A stretch of DNA of 64,000 nt, from assembly GCA_965247435.1 (NCBI GenBank), contig OZ252019.1, positions 2,728,001 through 2,792,000 on the forward strand, in the 5' to 3' direction. Position 1 is the stretch's first letter, and every line of letters begins with the position of its first letter. Under the pieces are notes generated by a model. The model searched no databases, was not told the DNA's origin, and was given only the letters and a program-made list of their open reading frames with translations. This stretch comes from Ilyomonas sp965247435. GTDB taxonomy: Bacteria > Bacteroidota > Bacteroidia > Chitinophagales > Chitinophagaceae. The translations under genes were made by a program, and so were the position numbers. This document shows positions 27,875-37,477 of this stretch, in pieces.

Positions 27875-28894
27875 ATGAAATACAACCTCTTAGGTAACAC
27901 CGGACTAAAAGTATCGCAGCTTTGCCTTGGCACCATGACATTTGGCGGCAAAGGCTATTGGACCGCTATCGGCACCTTGCCGCAGGATGCAGTGAACGAA
28001 CTTGTAAAACGTGCTGTGGATGCAGGCATCAATTTTATTGATACTGCAAATGTATATTCCGAAGGATTATCGGAGCAGATGACGGGCAAGGCTATACATG
28101 ATCTTGGTTTGAAGAGAGATGACCTGGTAATTGCTACGAAAGTGCGGGGTAAAATGGGCGAAGGACCCAACAACACCGGCCTTACGCGTAAACACATTTT
28201 ACAGCAAGTGGAAGATAGCCTTAAGCGGCTTGGTACCGATTATATTGATCTCTACCAGATACATGGTTACGACCCGCTGACGCCGCTGCAGGAAACGCTG
28301 TGGACGCTGGATGATCTGGTAAAAAGCGGTAAAGTGCGCTATATAGGATGCAGCAATTTAGCTGCCTGGCAATTAATGAAAGCGCTTGCATTTTCTGAGT
28401 ATAAGGAACAGGCAAAATTCGTTTCCTTACAGGCGTATTACACGATTGCCGGGCGCGACCTGGAAAGAGAATTAATTCCGTTGTTGCAGGACCAGAAGCT
28501 TGGGCTGATGGTTTGGAGCCCGCTTGCAGGCGGCTTACTGAGCGGAAAATATAAAAGAGATAGCGAAAACCCCGAAGATAGCCGCCGAGCAAACTTTGAT
28601 TTTCCACCGGTTAACAAAAGCAAAGCCTTTGATATTTTAGATGCGCTGCATCCGATGGCGGAGGCAAAAGGCGCAACAGTAGCACAGCTTGCTTTGGCGT
28701 GGCTGCTCCATCAGCCGGCGGTAACTTCTGTAATTATCGGCGCTAAAAAAACCGAACAGCTTGAAGATAATCTAAAAGCTATTGATATAAGTTTTACAGC
28801 GGAAGAAATGCAACAGCTTCATGAAGTAAGTAAGCTGTCGCCGGAATATCCGGGCTGGATGTTGGAGCGGCAAGGCGCAGACCGGAAAGTGTAA
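27875..28894 (+). CDS. Aldo/keto reductase
   Basis: The 339-residue NADPH-dependent reductase has an (alpha/beta)8 barrel. The catalytic tetrad is visible as Asp in NFIDTANVYSEG, Tyr in the same motif, Lys in VIATKVRG and His in LYQIHGYD. The cofactor site shows SPLAGGLLSGKY and the C-terminal GAKKTEQLEDN motif. The length and the GNTGLKVSQLCLGTMTFGG start fit the AKR superfamily (yeast AAD/YajO-like branch). The physiological substrate is unknown. It is not adjacent to the second reductase at 30812 and differs from it clearly. Confidence 0.94.
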   Translation: MKYNLLGNTGLKVSQLCLGTMTFGGKGYWTAIGTLPQDAVNELVKRAVDAGINFIDTANVYSEGLSEQMTGKAIHDLGLKRDDLVIATKVRGKMGEGPNNTGLTRKHILQQVEDSLKRLGTDYIDLYQIHGYDPLTPLQETLWTLDDLVKSGKVRYIGCSNLAAWQLMKALAFSEYKEQAKFVSLQAYYTIAGRDLERELIPLLQDQKLGLMVWSPLAGGLLSGKYKRDSENPEDSRRANFDFPPVNKSKAFDILDALHPMAEAKGATVAQLALAWLLHQPAVTSVIIGAKKTEQLEDNLKAIDISFTAEEMQQLHEVSKLSPEYPGWMLERQGADRKV

Positions 28895-28942
28895 CTATTT
28901 TAATTAACAGCATTTGAAAATTTAAGTGTGCTGTTGCACAAT

Positions 28943-28974
28943 ACGGAAAATACATTTAAAAATGTATTTCCCGT
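28943..28974. terminator. Bidirectional terminator between convergent genes
   Basis: Arms 28943-28957 and 28960-28974 form a 15-bp stem with one mismatch, A-rich on one side and followed by TTGTTTT. It sits between the aldo/keto reductase stop and the convergent methyltransferase-like gene. Confidence 0.7.
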
Positions 28975-29031
28975 TGTTTTGTACGGCCATAGATCAGGCT
29001 TCTGTATAAGTTAATACTATATGGATTATTC

Positions 29032-29817
29032 CTATGAATTTTTTTCCTCATTTGGGCAACCTATCAGGTAGGCAATGCTCATCCCGAAACGGTTTTTTAC
29101 TTTGCCGGCTTTCCATATATAATTTTTATTTAGCTCCCTGGTTAAAGCCAGCATCTGTTCCGGTTTGTACAACCGGCTAACCGATACGATACCGTCCCAC
29201 ACCGTGCAAAAGGGAATGAGCGGAAGCAGATAAGTAAACAGGAGCCGCGACCAGCGAAAGGGTTTAATAAAAGGCGTGAGCAGTATAAAAGCAATGGGCT
29301 GCAGCAGCAAAATGGTTATTATAAACACAATGCTTTTATCGCCGCCATCAAAAATGGCAATGCCTTGTTTGGCGCTTACAGCATCCTGCAATACCGCTTT
29401 TGCCATAGCGGGCTGAAAGTGATGAAAGCCGGAGAAAATGGTTCGGAAGCCGGTTAGTTCCGGCGGCACCTGCAAAGCATCCACCGGCTGCGTTATATAG
29501 CTGATAGCTCCTTTTGTTTTTGCCTGCAAAAGCTTATAGGCACTGATGTTGGGAAATTTATCGGTAACAACAACCGGCTTATCCAGATGCAGTTTTTTAA
29601 GGCCGTGCTGTACCTGTTCAATAGCACCGCCCGCCCCTGAACATAGATCAATAATGCGGTTGGCATTAGTCTGCTGCAGCGCAGCCTGTAACAAAGGAAT
29701 TATGGGTTGATATAAATTACCCTTCGTTAAAACAAAGCGTAGAAAATCGGTCATGCCCTCCCTTATAACTGCGGGAAACCAGCTTACATCTTCAAACTCA
29801 AATAGTAACGATTTCAT
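29032..29817 (-). CDS. Methyltransferase-like protein with membrane segments
   Basis: The 261-residue product carries a class I SAM-binding motif I, RIIDLCSGAGGA (about residue 56), and later strands (VVVTDKFPN, FRTIFSGFHHFQ, GIAIFDGG) in Rossmann order. After the sixth strand come two hydrophobic helices (VFIITILLLQPIAFILLTPF and LLFTYLLPLIPFCTVW) before the final strands, an unusual insertion that would dock the enzyme on the membrane. The substrate is unknown. It has its own divergent promoter region shared with the 29965 gene. Confidence 0.72.
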   Translation of the reverse strand: MKSLLFEFEDVSWFPAVIREGMTDFLRFVLTKGNLYQPIIPLLQAALQQTNANRIIDLCSGAGGAIEQVQHGLKKLHLDKPVVVTDKFPNISAYKLLQAKTKGAISYITQPVDALQVPPELTGFRTIFSGFHHFQPAMAKAVLQDAVSAKQGIAIFDGGDKSIVFIITILLLQPIAFILLTPFIKPFRWSRLLFTYLLPLIPFCTVWDGIVSVSRLYKPEQMLALTRELNKNYIWKAGKVKNRFGMSIAYLIGCPNEEKNS

Positions 29818-29964
29818 TAGCGAAAGATCACTTTATTATTACTTACTACCAGCAGACAACGGATCATGTTTTACCGGTTAACAGATCAATCATATACACC
29901 TGCAACTATATACCACAGCGCGGTATTTTTCGTTTATCATTGCAATATTCATCAATTGCATTGT

Positions 29965-30594
29965 ATGCGTGTACTACTCCCTTTCCTGTTCCTCTTATGT
30001 ACTGTTTCGGCTTTTTCGCAGGACGATATGCCCGACTATCGCAGTAAAAAAGATAACTATGCAAAGATGGCCGAAAAAGATATTAAAGCGGATCTTGCCA
30101 CTTTTACTATGGCTGGTATTGATGAAAGTGTTGGCAAAACCGCTTTGCAGCGTATTCCTGTTACCAACTTTGGCAATAATTTCATAAGGTTTGAAGGCAG
30201 TAATATAAAAGTTGAAATAAAAGCTGCGCCCTTCTTCCCAACGCAGCATAAGCTGGATTACATAGATAAATACCTTGCAAAGATTGATAAGAAAGCCTAT
30301 TATGGAAATATGGGCGCCGTACCTAAAACCGGCTATTCCTCCGTAATGGTTGTTGTTGACAAGGATACCATTATGCTGCCGCAAGCCGCTTATTTCGATT
30401 TATATAATCCAAATTTTACGTACACAGAAGGTGGCAGCCAGAAATCGTTTAACGGTGTTTACCTATCCGGTGATAAGCGAAAGATTTACATTTATATGCT
30501 TAACAGAGACAACACCGGGAGCTATGAAGTAACCTGGGTAATTCAGGATAAGAAATACCTGCGCCGCGTGGTTGATTTCGGATTTTTAAAATAA
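29965..30594 (+). CDS. Exported hypothetical protein
   Basis: The ATG at 29965 starts a signal peptide (MRVLLPFLFLLCTVSAFSQ). The mature part (about 190 residues) is beta-rich and charged with no Cys pairs (FIRFEGSNIKVEIKAAPFF, YEVTWVIQDKKYLRRVVDFG). No family recognised. The longer in-frame start at 29866 would place 33 unrelated residues before the signal. Confidence 0.75.
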   Translation: MRVLLPFLFLLCTVSAFSQDDMPDYRSKKDNYAKMAEKDIKADLATFTMAGIDESVGKTALQRIPVTNFGNNFIRFEGSNIKVEIKAAPFFPTQHKLDYIDKYLAKIDKKAYYGNMGAVPKTGYSSVMVVVDKDTIMLPQAAYFDLYNPNFTYTEGGSQKSFNGVYLSGDKRKIYIYMLNRDNTGSYEVTWVIQDKKYLRRVVDFGFLK

Positions 30595-30811
30595 TTCCGG
30601 CCGTCCAAAATATTCTGTTTATTGTGTTATTTACCCCAGAAAAGATCACCTGATTTCCTTCAGTCATTCTGTTATGATATGCACCCGCTCCAATAAAAAA
30701 GCGGCCTCTTAAATACTATCTGCAATTTAACTACCGGAGTACGCTATAGGTTATGGCATATTCTTAGCTCAACATTACTACAGTTTATCTTTTACCTGTA
30801 AAAAATTTATT

Positions 30812-31690
30812 ATGGATACGACCGTAAAGCAAGAAGCGCAGCGATATACCATCGGCGGTGACCTAACCGTAAACCGGATGGGATTTGGCGCTATGCGGAT
30901 AACAGGCGATGGCATCTGGGGCCCGCCGAAAGACCGCGAAGAATCAATCAGGGTATTACAAAAAGCAGTAGCTCTGGGAATAAATTTTATTGATACCGCC
31001 GATAGCTACGGGCCGCACGTTTCGGAGCTGCTGATAGCAGAAGCTTTATTACCTTATCCAAAAGACCTGGTAATCGCAACCAAAGGCGGCCTGTTGCGCA
31101 CGGGTCCCAACCAATGGCCGGTGGATGCGAATCCTGCGCACCTGCACAAAGCGCTGGAAGGCAGCCTGGAACGCCTGAAGCTGGAAAGCATTGACTTATA
31201 CCAGTTGCACCGCATAGACCCGAAAGTGCCTTTTGAAGATACGCTTGCATTCTTACAAAAAGCGCAGGAAGATGGGCTTATAAAGCACATTGGGCTTTCT
31301 GAAGTAACGGTTGAACAGGTACAGCAGGCTGAAAAATTTATAAAGATTGTATCGGTGCAAAATATGTACAGTATAGACAACCGCAAATGGGAGCCGGTTT
31401 TAGAATATTGCGCAGCAAATAAGATGGCCTTTATACCCTGGTATCCGTTAAATGCCGGCAATGTAAAGGCGCTGGATACTTTAAATGCTGTTGGTAAAAA
31501 CTACAATGCTACAGCTCACCAGGTGGCGCTTAGCTGGCTGCTGCACCACTCGCCCAATATTTTACTGATACCCGGCACCTCCAAAGTAAAGCACCTCGAA
31601 GAGAATTATAAAGCGGTGGAAATAAATTTGTCTGCTGAAGATATGGATAAATTAAATGCAATTGCTGCTACTAAAGGCAACAACAACTGA
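30812..31690 (+). CDS. Aldo/keto reductase (YdbC-like)
   Basis: The 292-residue oxidoreductase starts with the family pattern VNRMGFGAMRITGDGIWGPP. It has the tetrad Asp and Tyr in FIDTADSYGPH, Lys in VIATKGGL and His in LYQLHRID. The strand IGLSEVTVEQV and the terminal LLIPGTSKVKHLEEN cofactor motif are typical of the pyridoxal-reductase/YdbC-like branch. It lacks the GLLSGKY loop of the 27875 reductase. Monocistronic. Confidence 0.94.
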   Translation: MDTTVKQEAQRYTIGGDLTVNRMGFGAMRITGDGIWGPPKDREESIRVLQKAVALGINFIDTADSYGPHVSELLIAEALLPYPKDLVIATKGGLLRTGPNQWPVDANPAHLHKALEGSLERLKLESIDLYQLHRIDPKVPFEDTLAFLQKAQEDGLIKHIGLSEVTVEQVQQAEKFIKIVSVQNMYSIDNRKWEPVLEYCAANKMAFIPWYPLNAGNVKALDTLNAVGKNYNATAHQVALSWLLHHSPNILLIPGTSKVKHLEENYKAVEINLSAEDMDKLNAIAATKGNNN

Positions 31691-31716
31691 AAGATTTGCA
31701 AGGGCAAAAAAAACGG

Positions 31717-32397
31717 TTAGCCCTCTTTGTTTTCTAACGGTTTGTATTTTTTTAACCGTCTTTTCATAATCACCAAGAAAACTGGTAAAAGATAAAATGA
31801 CAGAACTGGCAGTAGTGACTGCTGATCGAAAATGATTGATAAGAGAATGTAAAGAACAAGTGCCGATAGCAGCATGAAAGCCGTCCACTTACTTTTTAAA
31901 TAAAAATATTTTTTGTCATTTTCCAACCCATCTACACTTAATTGTGGTTTTGTGTAAAATGCGTATTTATTAAGGCTGTACTGCATAAACATTACACCTA
32001 CAATATTGGCTATATAGATAAACACCGGCAACATAAATCCCGGCCGTATGTGCTCTGTAAGTCCGGAAGCAGAGAAAGGAAAGCACACTATAAAAAACAG
32101 AAGCGCAAGGTTACGCCTGATAAGGCCAAGATTGTATTTTTTTAAATACCTGCACAGTTGTAAATGACCAATCCAGGACACGCCAATAAAAATAAAGCTC
32201 AGGCAAAATGCTAAAAAGCGAACAATTACAGGCTTGAATGCCATTAAAATTGCCATCGCATCTGTCCCCTTTTCAATATCCGGAAATTGTATTTCGATGA
32301 CTAATAATGTAATGGCAATAGCAAATACAGCATCACTAAAAAGAATAAGCCGCTCCAGCTCAAATTCTCTTTCCAGTTCAGATTTTTTTTCCGGCAT
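31717..32397 (-). CDS. TMEM175-family potassium channel (DUF1211)
   Basis: The 226-residue membrane protein has about six transmembrane helices. The signature RLILFSDAVFAIAITLLVIEI in the first helix is the FSDxxxAIxxT motif whose hydrophobic residues form the K+ filter in this family. The bacterial form has one repeat, so it would be a tetramer. It is convergent with the second aldo/keto reductase, 26 bases apart. Confidence 0.92.
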   Translation of the reverse strand: MPEKKSELEREFELERLILFSDAVFAIAITLLVIEIQFPDIEKGTDAMAILMAFKPVIVRFLAFCLSFIFIGVSWIGHLQLCRYLKKYNLGLIRRNLALLFFIVCFPFSASGLTEHIRPGFMLPVFIYIANIVGVMFMQYSLNKYAFYTKPQLSVDGLENDKKYFYLKSKWTAFMLLSALVLYILLSIIFDQQSLLPVLSFYLLPVFLVIMKRRLKKYKPLENKEG

Positions 32398-32660
32398 AAG
32401 CAGCAGCTATTTTAGGAGTAAGACAGCAGCATGAAGATAAGGACTTACTGCAACAGAATTCAGGAATTTGAGTTGCAGTAGATCCTGCATTATACCATCA
32501 AAGCAGTATAAAGAATAATTTGCTTAAGAACCCGATGTTCGTTTGCCTGTAATGCAGGCCATACTTTATTTTTCATCCAAAAAAGAAACACTTGTAATAG
32601 TCAAAAAAATAAATTTTTGCCATTACACAAAGCAGGTACAATTTTTATATACTAACAGGC

Positions 32661-32954
32661 ATGCAATATGAAGAAGTCATTGGTTTTGTAGCCGGCATTT
32701 TCACCTCTGTTTCTCTGCTGCCGCAGCTTATAAAAACGATAAAAGAAAAAGACGCAAAAAGCCTGTCGCTCTTAATGATGCTCGTTTTAATTGCTGGTAA
32801 CAGCTTATGGATTTATTATGGGTTTTTACAAAAAGATTTTCCCATCATTGTTACAAATGTTTTCTCCGACCTTGTAAATCTTTCGCTGCTTTTTTTTAGT
32901 GTACGGTACAAAAAAGCAAATAGTGAAGAAACAGATCCGGCAATATTAAAATAA
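32661..32954 (+). CDS. SemiSWEET-type sugar transporter
   Basis: The 97-residue protein has three predicted transmembrane helices. Its PQ-loop motif SVSLLPQLIKTIKEKDAKSLS is diagnostic of SemiSWEET half-transporters, which dimerise to move sugars down their gradient. Helix 2 (SLLMMLVLIAGNSLWIYYGF) and helix 3 (VTNVFSDLVNLSLLFF) fit. It is 47 bases before the mscS-like gene and could be co-transcribed with it, although TTTG-type sequence between them could give mscS its own promoter. Confidence 0.93.
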   Translation: MQYEEVIGFVAGIFTSVSLLPQLIKTIKEKDAKSLSLLMMLVLIAGNSLWIYYGFLQKDFPIIVTNVFSDLVNLSLLFFSVRYKKANSEETDPAILK

Positions 32955-33001
32955 CGCACCTTTGCCCGCATAATTTTTTATGACAGGCAAAAACTTCAGG
33001 G

Positions 33002-33790
33002 ATGCTTAACTGGAATAAAATTTACGATACGATAACCACGTGGGTTATAACCATCGGACCAAGAATTATTTTAGCATTTATCTGCTTGTTTGTTGGCCAA
33101 TGGCTTACAAGAGTTCTTATCAGGCGGCTGCACCGGGTAATGGATAAACGCAATGTGGACAGTTCTTTCAAGCCGTTCCTCATAAGCCTGATCAATGTGC
33201 TGCTGCAGTTGTTGCTGTTCCTGATACTGATGCAGGTATTAGGTATCAAGCTCACCCTGTTTGCCAGTTTGCTGGCTGCAGTTGGCGTTGCTACAGGCTT
33301 GGCATTATCCGGCACTTTGCAGAATTTTACCAGCGGTATTTTAATACTGCTGATGAAGCCTTACCGGGTAGGCGATAGCATTATCGCACAAGGTCAGGAA
33401 GGCATCGTAGAGGCGATAGAAATTTTTTATACCGTCGTTACTACGTACGATAATAAAACAGTGATTATTCCCAACAGCAAACTATCTAACGAAGTAATCA
33501 TCAACATCAGCCGCGAAGGTATCCGCCGGCTGGATGTAGAGTTTAAGTTTGGTTTTGGCGCCGATTTCAAACAGGTGGAAGCCATTTTAAAAACCTCGAT
33601 TGGAAGCCTCGAGTACGTACTTAAAAACCCCGACTACCGGATAGGTGTTTCTACGGTAGAAGCAGATGGCTACCGCATTGCCGTAAATGTATGGGTAGAA
33701 GCACATGGCTTTCAGGACTCGAAACTCATTTTCCAGGAAAAGCTGATCAGCGATTTAAAGGCAAATGGCATTAAGTTGCCGGGCATGTAA
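33002..33790 (+). CDS. mscS: Small-conductance mechanosensitive channel, MscS family
   Basis: The 262-residue protein opens under membrane tension to release osmolytes. It has three N-terminal transmembrane helices. The third (LTLFASLLAAVGVATGLALSG) is the pore-lining Gly/Ala-rich helix with TLQNFTSGILIL following. Next come the beta domain (GDSIIAQGQEGIVEAIEIF ... VIIPNSKLSNEVI) and an alpha/beta C-terminal domain. The length is near E. coli MscS. A terminator follows at 34003. Confidence 0.95.
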   Translation: MLNWNKIYDTITTWVITIGPRIILAFICLFVGQWLTRVLIRRLHRVMDKRNVDSSFKPFLISLINVLLQLLLFLILMQVLGIKLTLFASLLAAVGVATGLALSGTLQNFTSGILILLMKPYRVGDSIIAQGQEGIVEAIEIFYTVVTTYDNKTVIIPNSKLSNEVIINISREGIRRLDVEFKFGFGADFKQVEAILKTSIGSLEYVLKNPDYRIGVSTVEADGYRIAVNVWVEAHGFQDSKLIFQEKLISDLKANGIKLPGM

Positions 33791-34002
33791 GTAAGAATAT
33801 CTCTATCTGATAAACACAACCTTAAATGCGTGAACCGGGTAACGACAAGAAAATAAACAGCAAAACAGGGTTGTATTATAAGGTGCGGGAGGATTAAAAC
33901 AGGAGGATATCATATTGCTGCTCAGCGGTATTATCCGGGTTTTTTATATGGAAATAAAGTCCAAAATAGTATTTCGTTAATGCGGTAATAACTATTAAAA
34001 CA

Positions 34003-34027
34003 AAAGCCGGCTGTATAAACCGGCTTT
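34003..34027. terminator. Bidirectional terminator between mscS and the delta-60 gene
   Basis: AAAGCCGG (34003-34010) pairs with CCGGCTTT (34020-34027), flanked by A-rich sequence on both sides. It serves the convergent mscS and delta-60 genes. Confidence 0.75.
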
Positions 34028-34072
34028 CAAAAAATTACCTGTAAACGGTGTAACCAACCTTGCATTTTCTAT

Positions 34073-34167
34073 ACTAATTCTCATAATCCAATTAATCACC
34101 CCAAATCCCCATCCCTCATTTTCCTGCACTAATCCTCCTCATCCGTTTCATCGCCCCAAATCCCCGT
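34073..34167. repeat. Two direct copies of a 40-base motif
   Basis: Copies at 34073-34112 and 34128-34167 share the frame ACTAATxCTCxTxATCC followed by ATCxCCCCAAATCCCCxTCC, with a period of 55 bases. They lie immediately downstream of the delta-60 gene stop codon, in untranslated sequence. Confidence 0.65.
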
Positions 34168-34169
34168 CC

Positions 34170-35981
34170 TTACTCCTTTACAAACTTTAGCGCCTCTGTT
34201 TTGCAACCCGTTGTAATATGGATGTAGTAGGTGCCGGGCTGCAGGTTGGCGGTAGGCGTGCGGTACTGTGTGCTGCCGTTGCTTGTGCCCTTTGCCAGCA
34301 CGGTGCCGCTACCATTGGCGATACTGATATTGCTCTTTTCGCTGGTCTTCAAGCCTTGCACCGTTACATAGTCTCTAACAGGGTTGGGATAGAGGGAGGC
34401 AGAAGCTGCTGTATTGTCTGCACTCGCTACTTCACTATAGCGGATGGTGCCATCGCCGCTTACGGCTTTTACCCGGTAATAGTTTTCGCCCTGCAGCAGG
34501 TTGCTATTGGTGATGCTGTAGTTCTTTAGATTATTTACGCCGCTTACTTTAGCTATTTGGGTAAAACCTGTCCGGCTGTTATTGCTTCTTTCTATGGTGT
34601 AGTAGGAGATATTATCTTCCGGAGGTAAACCTTTCCAGCTAATGCCATGGTTTTGCAGCCAGCGTTTGATGCGTACAAATAAAGGGACGTTTGTTGGATA
34701 GCCATAGTAGCGAGCTAAAGCGCGATATGTCTCAAATGTTTGCAGTGGTTGGGTAAAGCCTGTTAATACTATCTTAACATCAGCTTGCAAATCTGCTGTA
34801 AGAGAGGTCTCTAAATTTCCTAAATCTGTTAATTGTAAGCCTCCATTGCCAAACTATGCATCCAGGGAACCATCTGAATTGTAACCCACAACTGCAAAGT
34901 CATACCCAACACCATCAGGAGAAGCGCTGCCAACTACTACAATCTTTTCTCCTACAAGCAGTACCTTTTTACCTTCTGAATATTGAGAAAATGTATTTGT
35001 GATTACGCCGCCTTGTCCGAAGCTTTTATCCAAAATGCCATCTGTATTAAAACGTGCAACTGTGAATTTGAGGTCAAAGGGCTGGGCGCTTGTTCCGGTT
35101 ACTACGATCTTGCCGTCTTCCTGTATGGCTACATCATTAATACTGCAACCACTGCTACCAACCTGCAGGTCTACAATTCCATCATCACTAAAACTTTTGT
35201 CGTAACTACCATCTGTATTGTATCGTTCAAGGTGAAAGCGGGCATCATCTGCATCTTCATTACCCCGGTAGCCTGCTGCTACAATCTTACCGTCTTTCTG
35301 CAACGCAATGCCATTGGCGCAACCTATTGTTGTGCTTACTACAATACCTGCTTTCCCATAGCTAAGGTCTTTGGTACCATCTGGTAAAAAACGGGCTGTA
35401 GCTACCTGATCAAAATGCTGTTCTACATTTGTTGTAACACAAGAGCCGGTTATGATCTTTCCATCCGGCTGCAGCAATATGCTTCCTGCTCCTTCATTCG
35501 CGTAACCGAATGAAGCAGTAGCTGTGCCATTAATGCCAAAGGTAGAATCAACACTACCATTTGGCTTAAAGCGTGCAAAGGCAATCTGATCTTTATTGTC
35601 CGTTGCTCTGAGGCTGCCGCCTGCCAATATCCTGCCATCCGGCAGCAAGGCAAGGGAAGAAATGCCTGCATTATCTTCCGGCTTTGTCATACCCGTAAAC
35701 AATACGTAGGTGCTGCCATTCTCACCAAAAGAAAAATCAGGGGAGCCATCCGGCAACAGCGCATCTATCTTGAAAGTAAAAGCAAACCCTTTGTACGGTC
35801 CTAAGGTCGCAATCAATATTTTGCCATCTTTGGCAACTTTTATTGTTTCACCAATAAAATTTAGAGAATGCTCATCAGTAATTGTACCCTTGATTCCAAA
35901 TGACTTGTCAAGTGTGCCGGGCTGTTGGGCAAGAAGAGGAAGCGTGCTGCATAAGAACAAAAAAAATAAAAGTAGCTTCAT
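34170..35981 (-). pseudogene. Delta-60 repeat exported protein with T9SS tail, interrupted by an amber codon
   Basis: From the ATG at 35981 the frame runs 375 codons to TAG at 34854-34856, then continues in the same frame without another stop to 34170 (603 sense codons in all). The protein has a signal peptide (ending LLAQQ), then delta-60 repeats: GSPDFSFGENG, GSVDSTFGINGTA, GTKDLSYGKAGI, GSYDKSFSDDGI and GILDKSFGQGGV, alternating with LPDGKIL/I-type strands. The TAG falls inside the next repeat (GSLDA-stop-FGNGGLQLTDLGN), where a residue such as Ser, Lys or Leu is expected. After it comes an ordinary T9SS sorting domain (LYPNPVRDYV ... GTYYIHITTG). So this is one gene with a nonsense mutation, not two. 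An IS5-type element sits 39 bases upstream of its start. Confidence 0.85.
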
Positions 35982-36020
35982 AAACAGGATTGGGTTAAAA
36001 ACAGAAAAAAAATTTATTTA

Positions 36021-37477
36021 GTTGTCCCTTAAAAACTCATTTGTTGTAAAAAGGTAGAATTTTTCTGCCAGGAAAAGTTTTGAAGTATATAAATGATTCG
36101 AAGCAAAAAGCGCAAAAACATCTCTTTGTAGATGTTCATCATTCTTTTAAAGTTCATTGCGGCAGCAGCCAGCATAACATTGATATCATCTCCTTTAATT
36201 CCACCATAAAAGTTACGGCCCAGGCGGTGATCCTGTTTCAGATGACCAATTTTTGGCTCAATGGCAGCCCTGCGTCTAAATCCTTTTCTCAGCTTTTGTT
36301 TTTCATAAGGTGTTCTGTTTTTCCCCGCTCCATCAGGCAACGTGATTGCAGTCCCTAACACTAATTTTGGTCCCCGGTAACCACGATCGACAAACGTATT
36401 TTTTAAAATAATTCCAGTTAACCTTTGTTGTTGCTCCAGGGCGGGAGATAAGGTTTTACTATCGTGCAGGTTTTCTTTAATGTTCAGCGCTCCGATGATT
36501 ACGCCGCTGTTTAATGTAGTAGTGATGGATACTTTAGATCCAAACTCATACTTCTTATGTTCTTTGCCTTTACTAATGCAGAGGATGTTTGGTTCATGCA
36601 ACGAATAAATTTTATTGCTATCAGATTTGTTTTGCGCCAAAACTTTTTTAAATAATAACAGAAGGCGCTGATGTAGATTGGGTGGTAGTTTGCGCTCCAG
36701 TTCCCGAACCAGCCTGCCGGCAATTGTTCTTATCTTCTTATCTGCTTTGCGTGCTTTGCCTTTGTTTTTAGGATGATTTCTAAAGCGCTGATCCATCAAT
36801 AATTTCTTCAAAGTGCGGGTGTAGCTTTGACGTAATTCTATCTCTTGCTTACCGGCAATGGCAACACATTTTTTGATAATCTTCCGGTGTAATTTATTAT
36901 CTGTAGGATACGTAATATTTTTCTCCTGAACGGTAGTGTCAGTTGTGGCCTGATCTTCACGGCCATCTTTTCCGTTTACCCGAATGCTTTCTTTAAAAAT
37001 TAATTCTATTCCCTCAACACCAATACGATTTCTGAAATGCACTAACTCACTCGGCTCGCATGGTACGCCGCAGGCATAAGATTTTTCGCCACTAAAGTAT
37101 TGATAATAGATATTTTCAAACCATTGTTCTACCACACTCTCATCACTGATGTTGCGAATGTGTTTTAAAATTAATAAGGAAACCATCAATCGAACCGGCT
37201 TTGCAGGACGCCCTTCCTTTGAATATAGTTCTGCAAAAGCTTCTTCGAAAATGTTCCAGTTGATTTTGTTGGCTAAAATATACAGCGGATGACTATGACT
37301 TAACTGCTCTTCAAATGTGCTGTAAAAGCCGGTTTGAGTAGTGGATTGTTTCTTTGAAAGCATAAAATAATCTGCAAGGTTTAGAACATAAATTTCTATT
37401 TTCCTGCAAATCTTTTCAAACATTTTTATCCTCAAACTCTTACCAATTGTGCATTACTTGTATTTTTAAGGAACGAC
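36021..37477 (-). mobile_element. IS5-type insertion sequence with 6-bp target duplication
   Basis: Terminal inverted repeats are GTTGTCCCTTAAAAA (36021-36035) and TTTTTAAGGAACGAC (37463-37477); as reverse complements they match at 13 of 15 positions. The direct repeat TATTTA flanks the element on both sides (36015-36020 and 37478-37483), the target duplication. The element is 1457 bp and holds one transposase gene. It inserted between the delta-60 gene and its upstream region. Confidence 0.88.
36029..37435 (-). CDS. IS5-family-like DDE transposase
   Basis: The 468-residue DDE transposase has an N-terminal helical DUF772-type domain (RPAKPVRLMVSLLILKHI, DESVVEQWFENIYYQYF, CEPSELVHFRNRIG). 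The DDE core has Asp in QATTDTTVQEKNI, Asp in KNTFVDRGYRGPKL and Glu in FRRRAAIEPKIGHLKQDHR. The C-terminal segment LAAAAMNFKRMM is typical of IS5-like enzymes. Start choice is uncertain: MRIKMFEK at 37435 or the Met four codons later. The reading frame ends within the left terminal repeat. It is unrelated in sequence to the IS1182-type transposase at 3465. Confidence 0.93.
   Translation of the reverse strand: MRIKMFEKICRKIEIYVLNLADYFMLSKKQSTTQTGFYSTFEEQLSHSHPLYILANKINWNIFEEAFAELYSKEGRPAKPVRLMVSLLILKHIRNISDESVVEQWFENIYYQYFSGEKSYACGVPCEPSELVHFRNRIGVEGIELIFKESIRVNGKDGREDQATTDTTVQEKNITYPTDNKLHRKIIKKCVAIAGKQEIELRQSYTRTLKKLLMDQRFRNHPKNKGKARKADKKIRTIAGRLVRELERKLPPNLHQRLLLLFKKVLAQNKSDSNKIYSLHEPNILCISKGKEHKKYEFGSKVSITTTLNSGVIIGALNIKENLHDSKTLSPALEQQQRLTGIILKNTFVDRGYRGPKLVLGTAITLPDGAGKNRTPYEKQKLRKGFRRRAAIEPKIGHLKQDHRLGRNFYGGIKGDDINVMLAAAAMNFKRMMNIYKEMFLRFLLRIIYILQNFSWQKNSTFLQQMSF

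Larger units (their letters stand above)
33791..34169. other. Intergenic region with terminator and a short tandem repeat
   Basis: It contains the bidirectional terminator at 34003-34027 and the 55-base-period direct repeat at 34073-34167. The first 200 bases show nothing recognisable. Confidence 0.5.
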
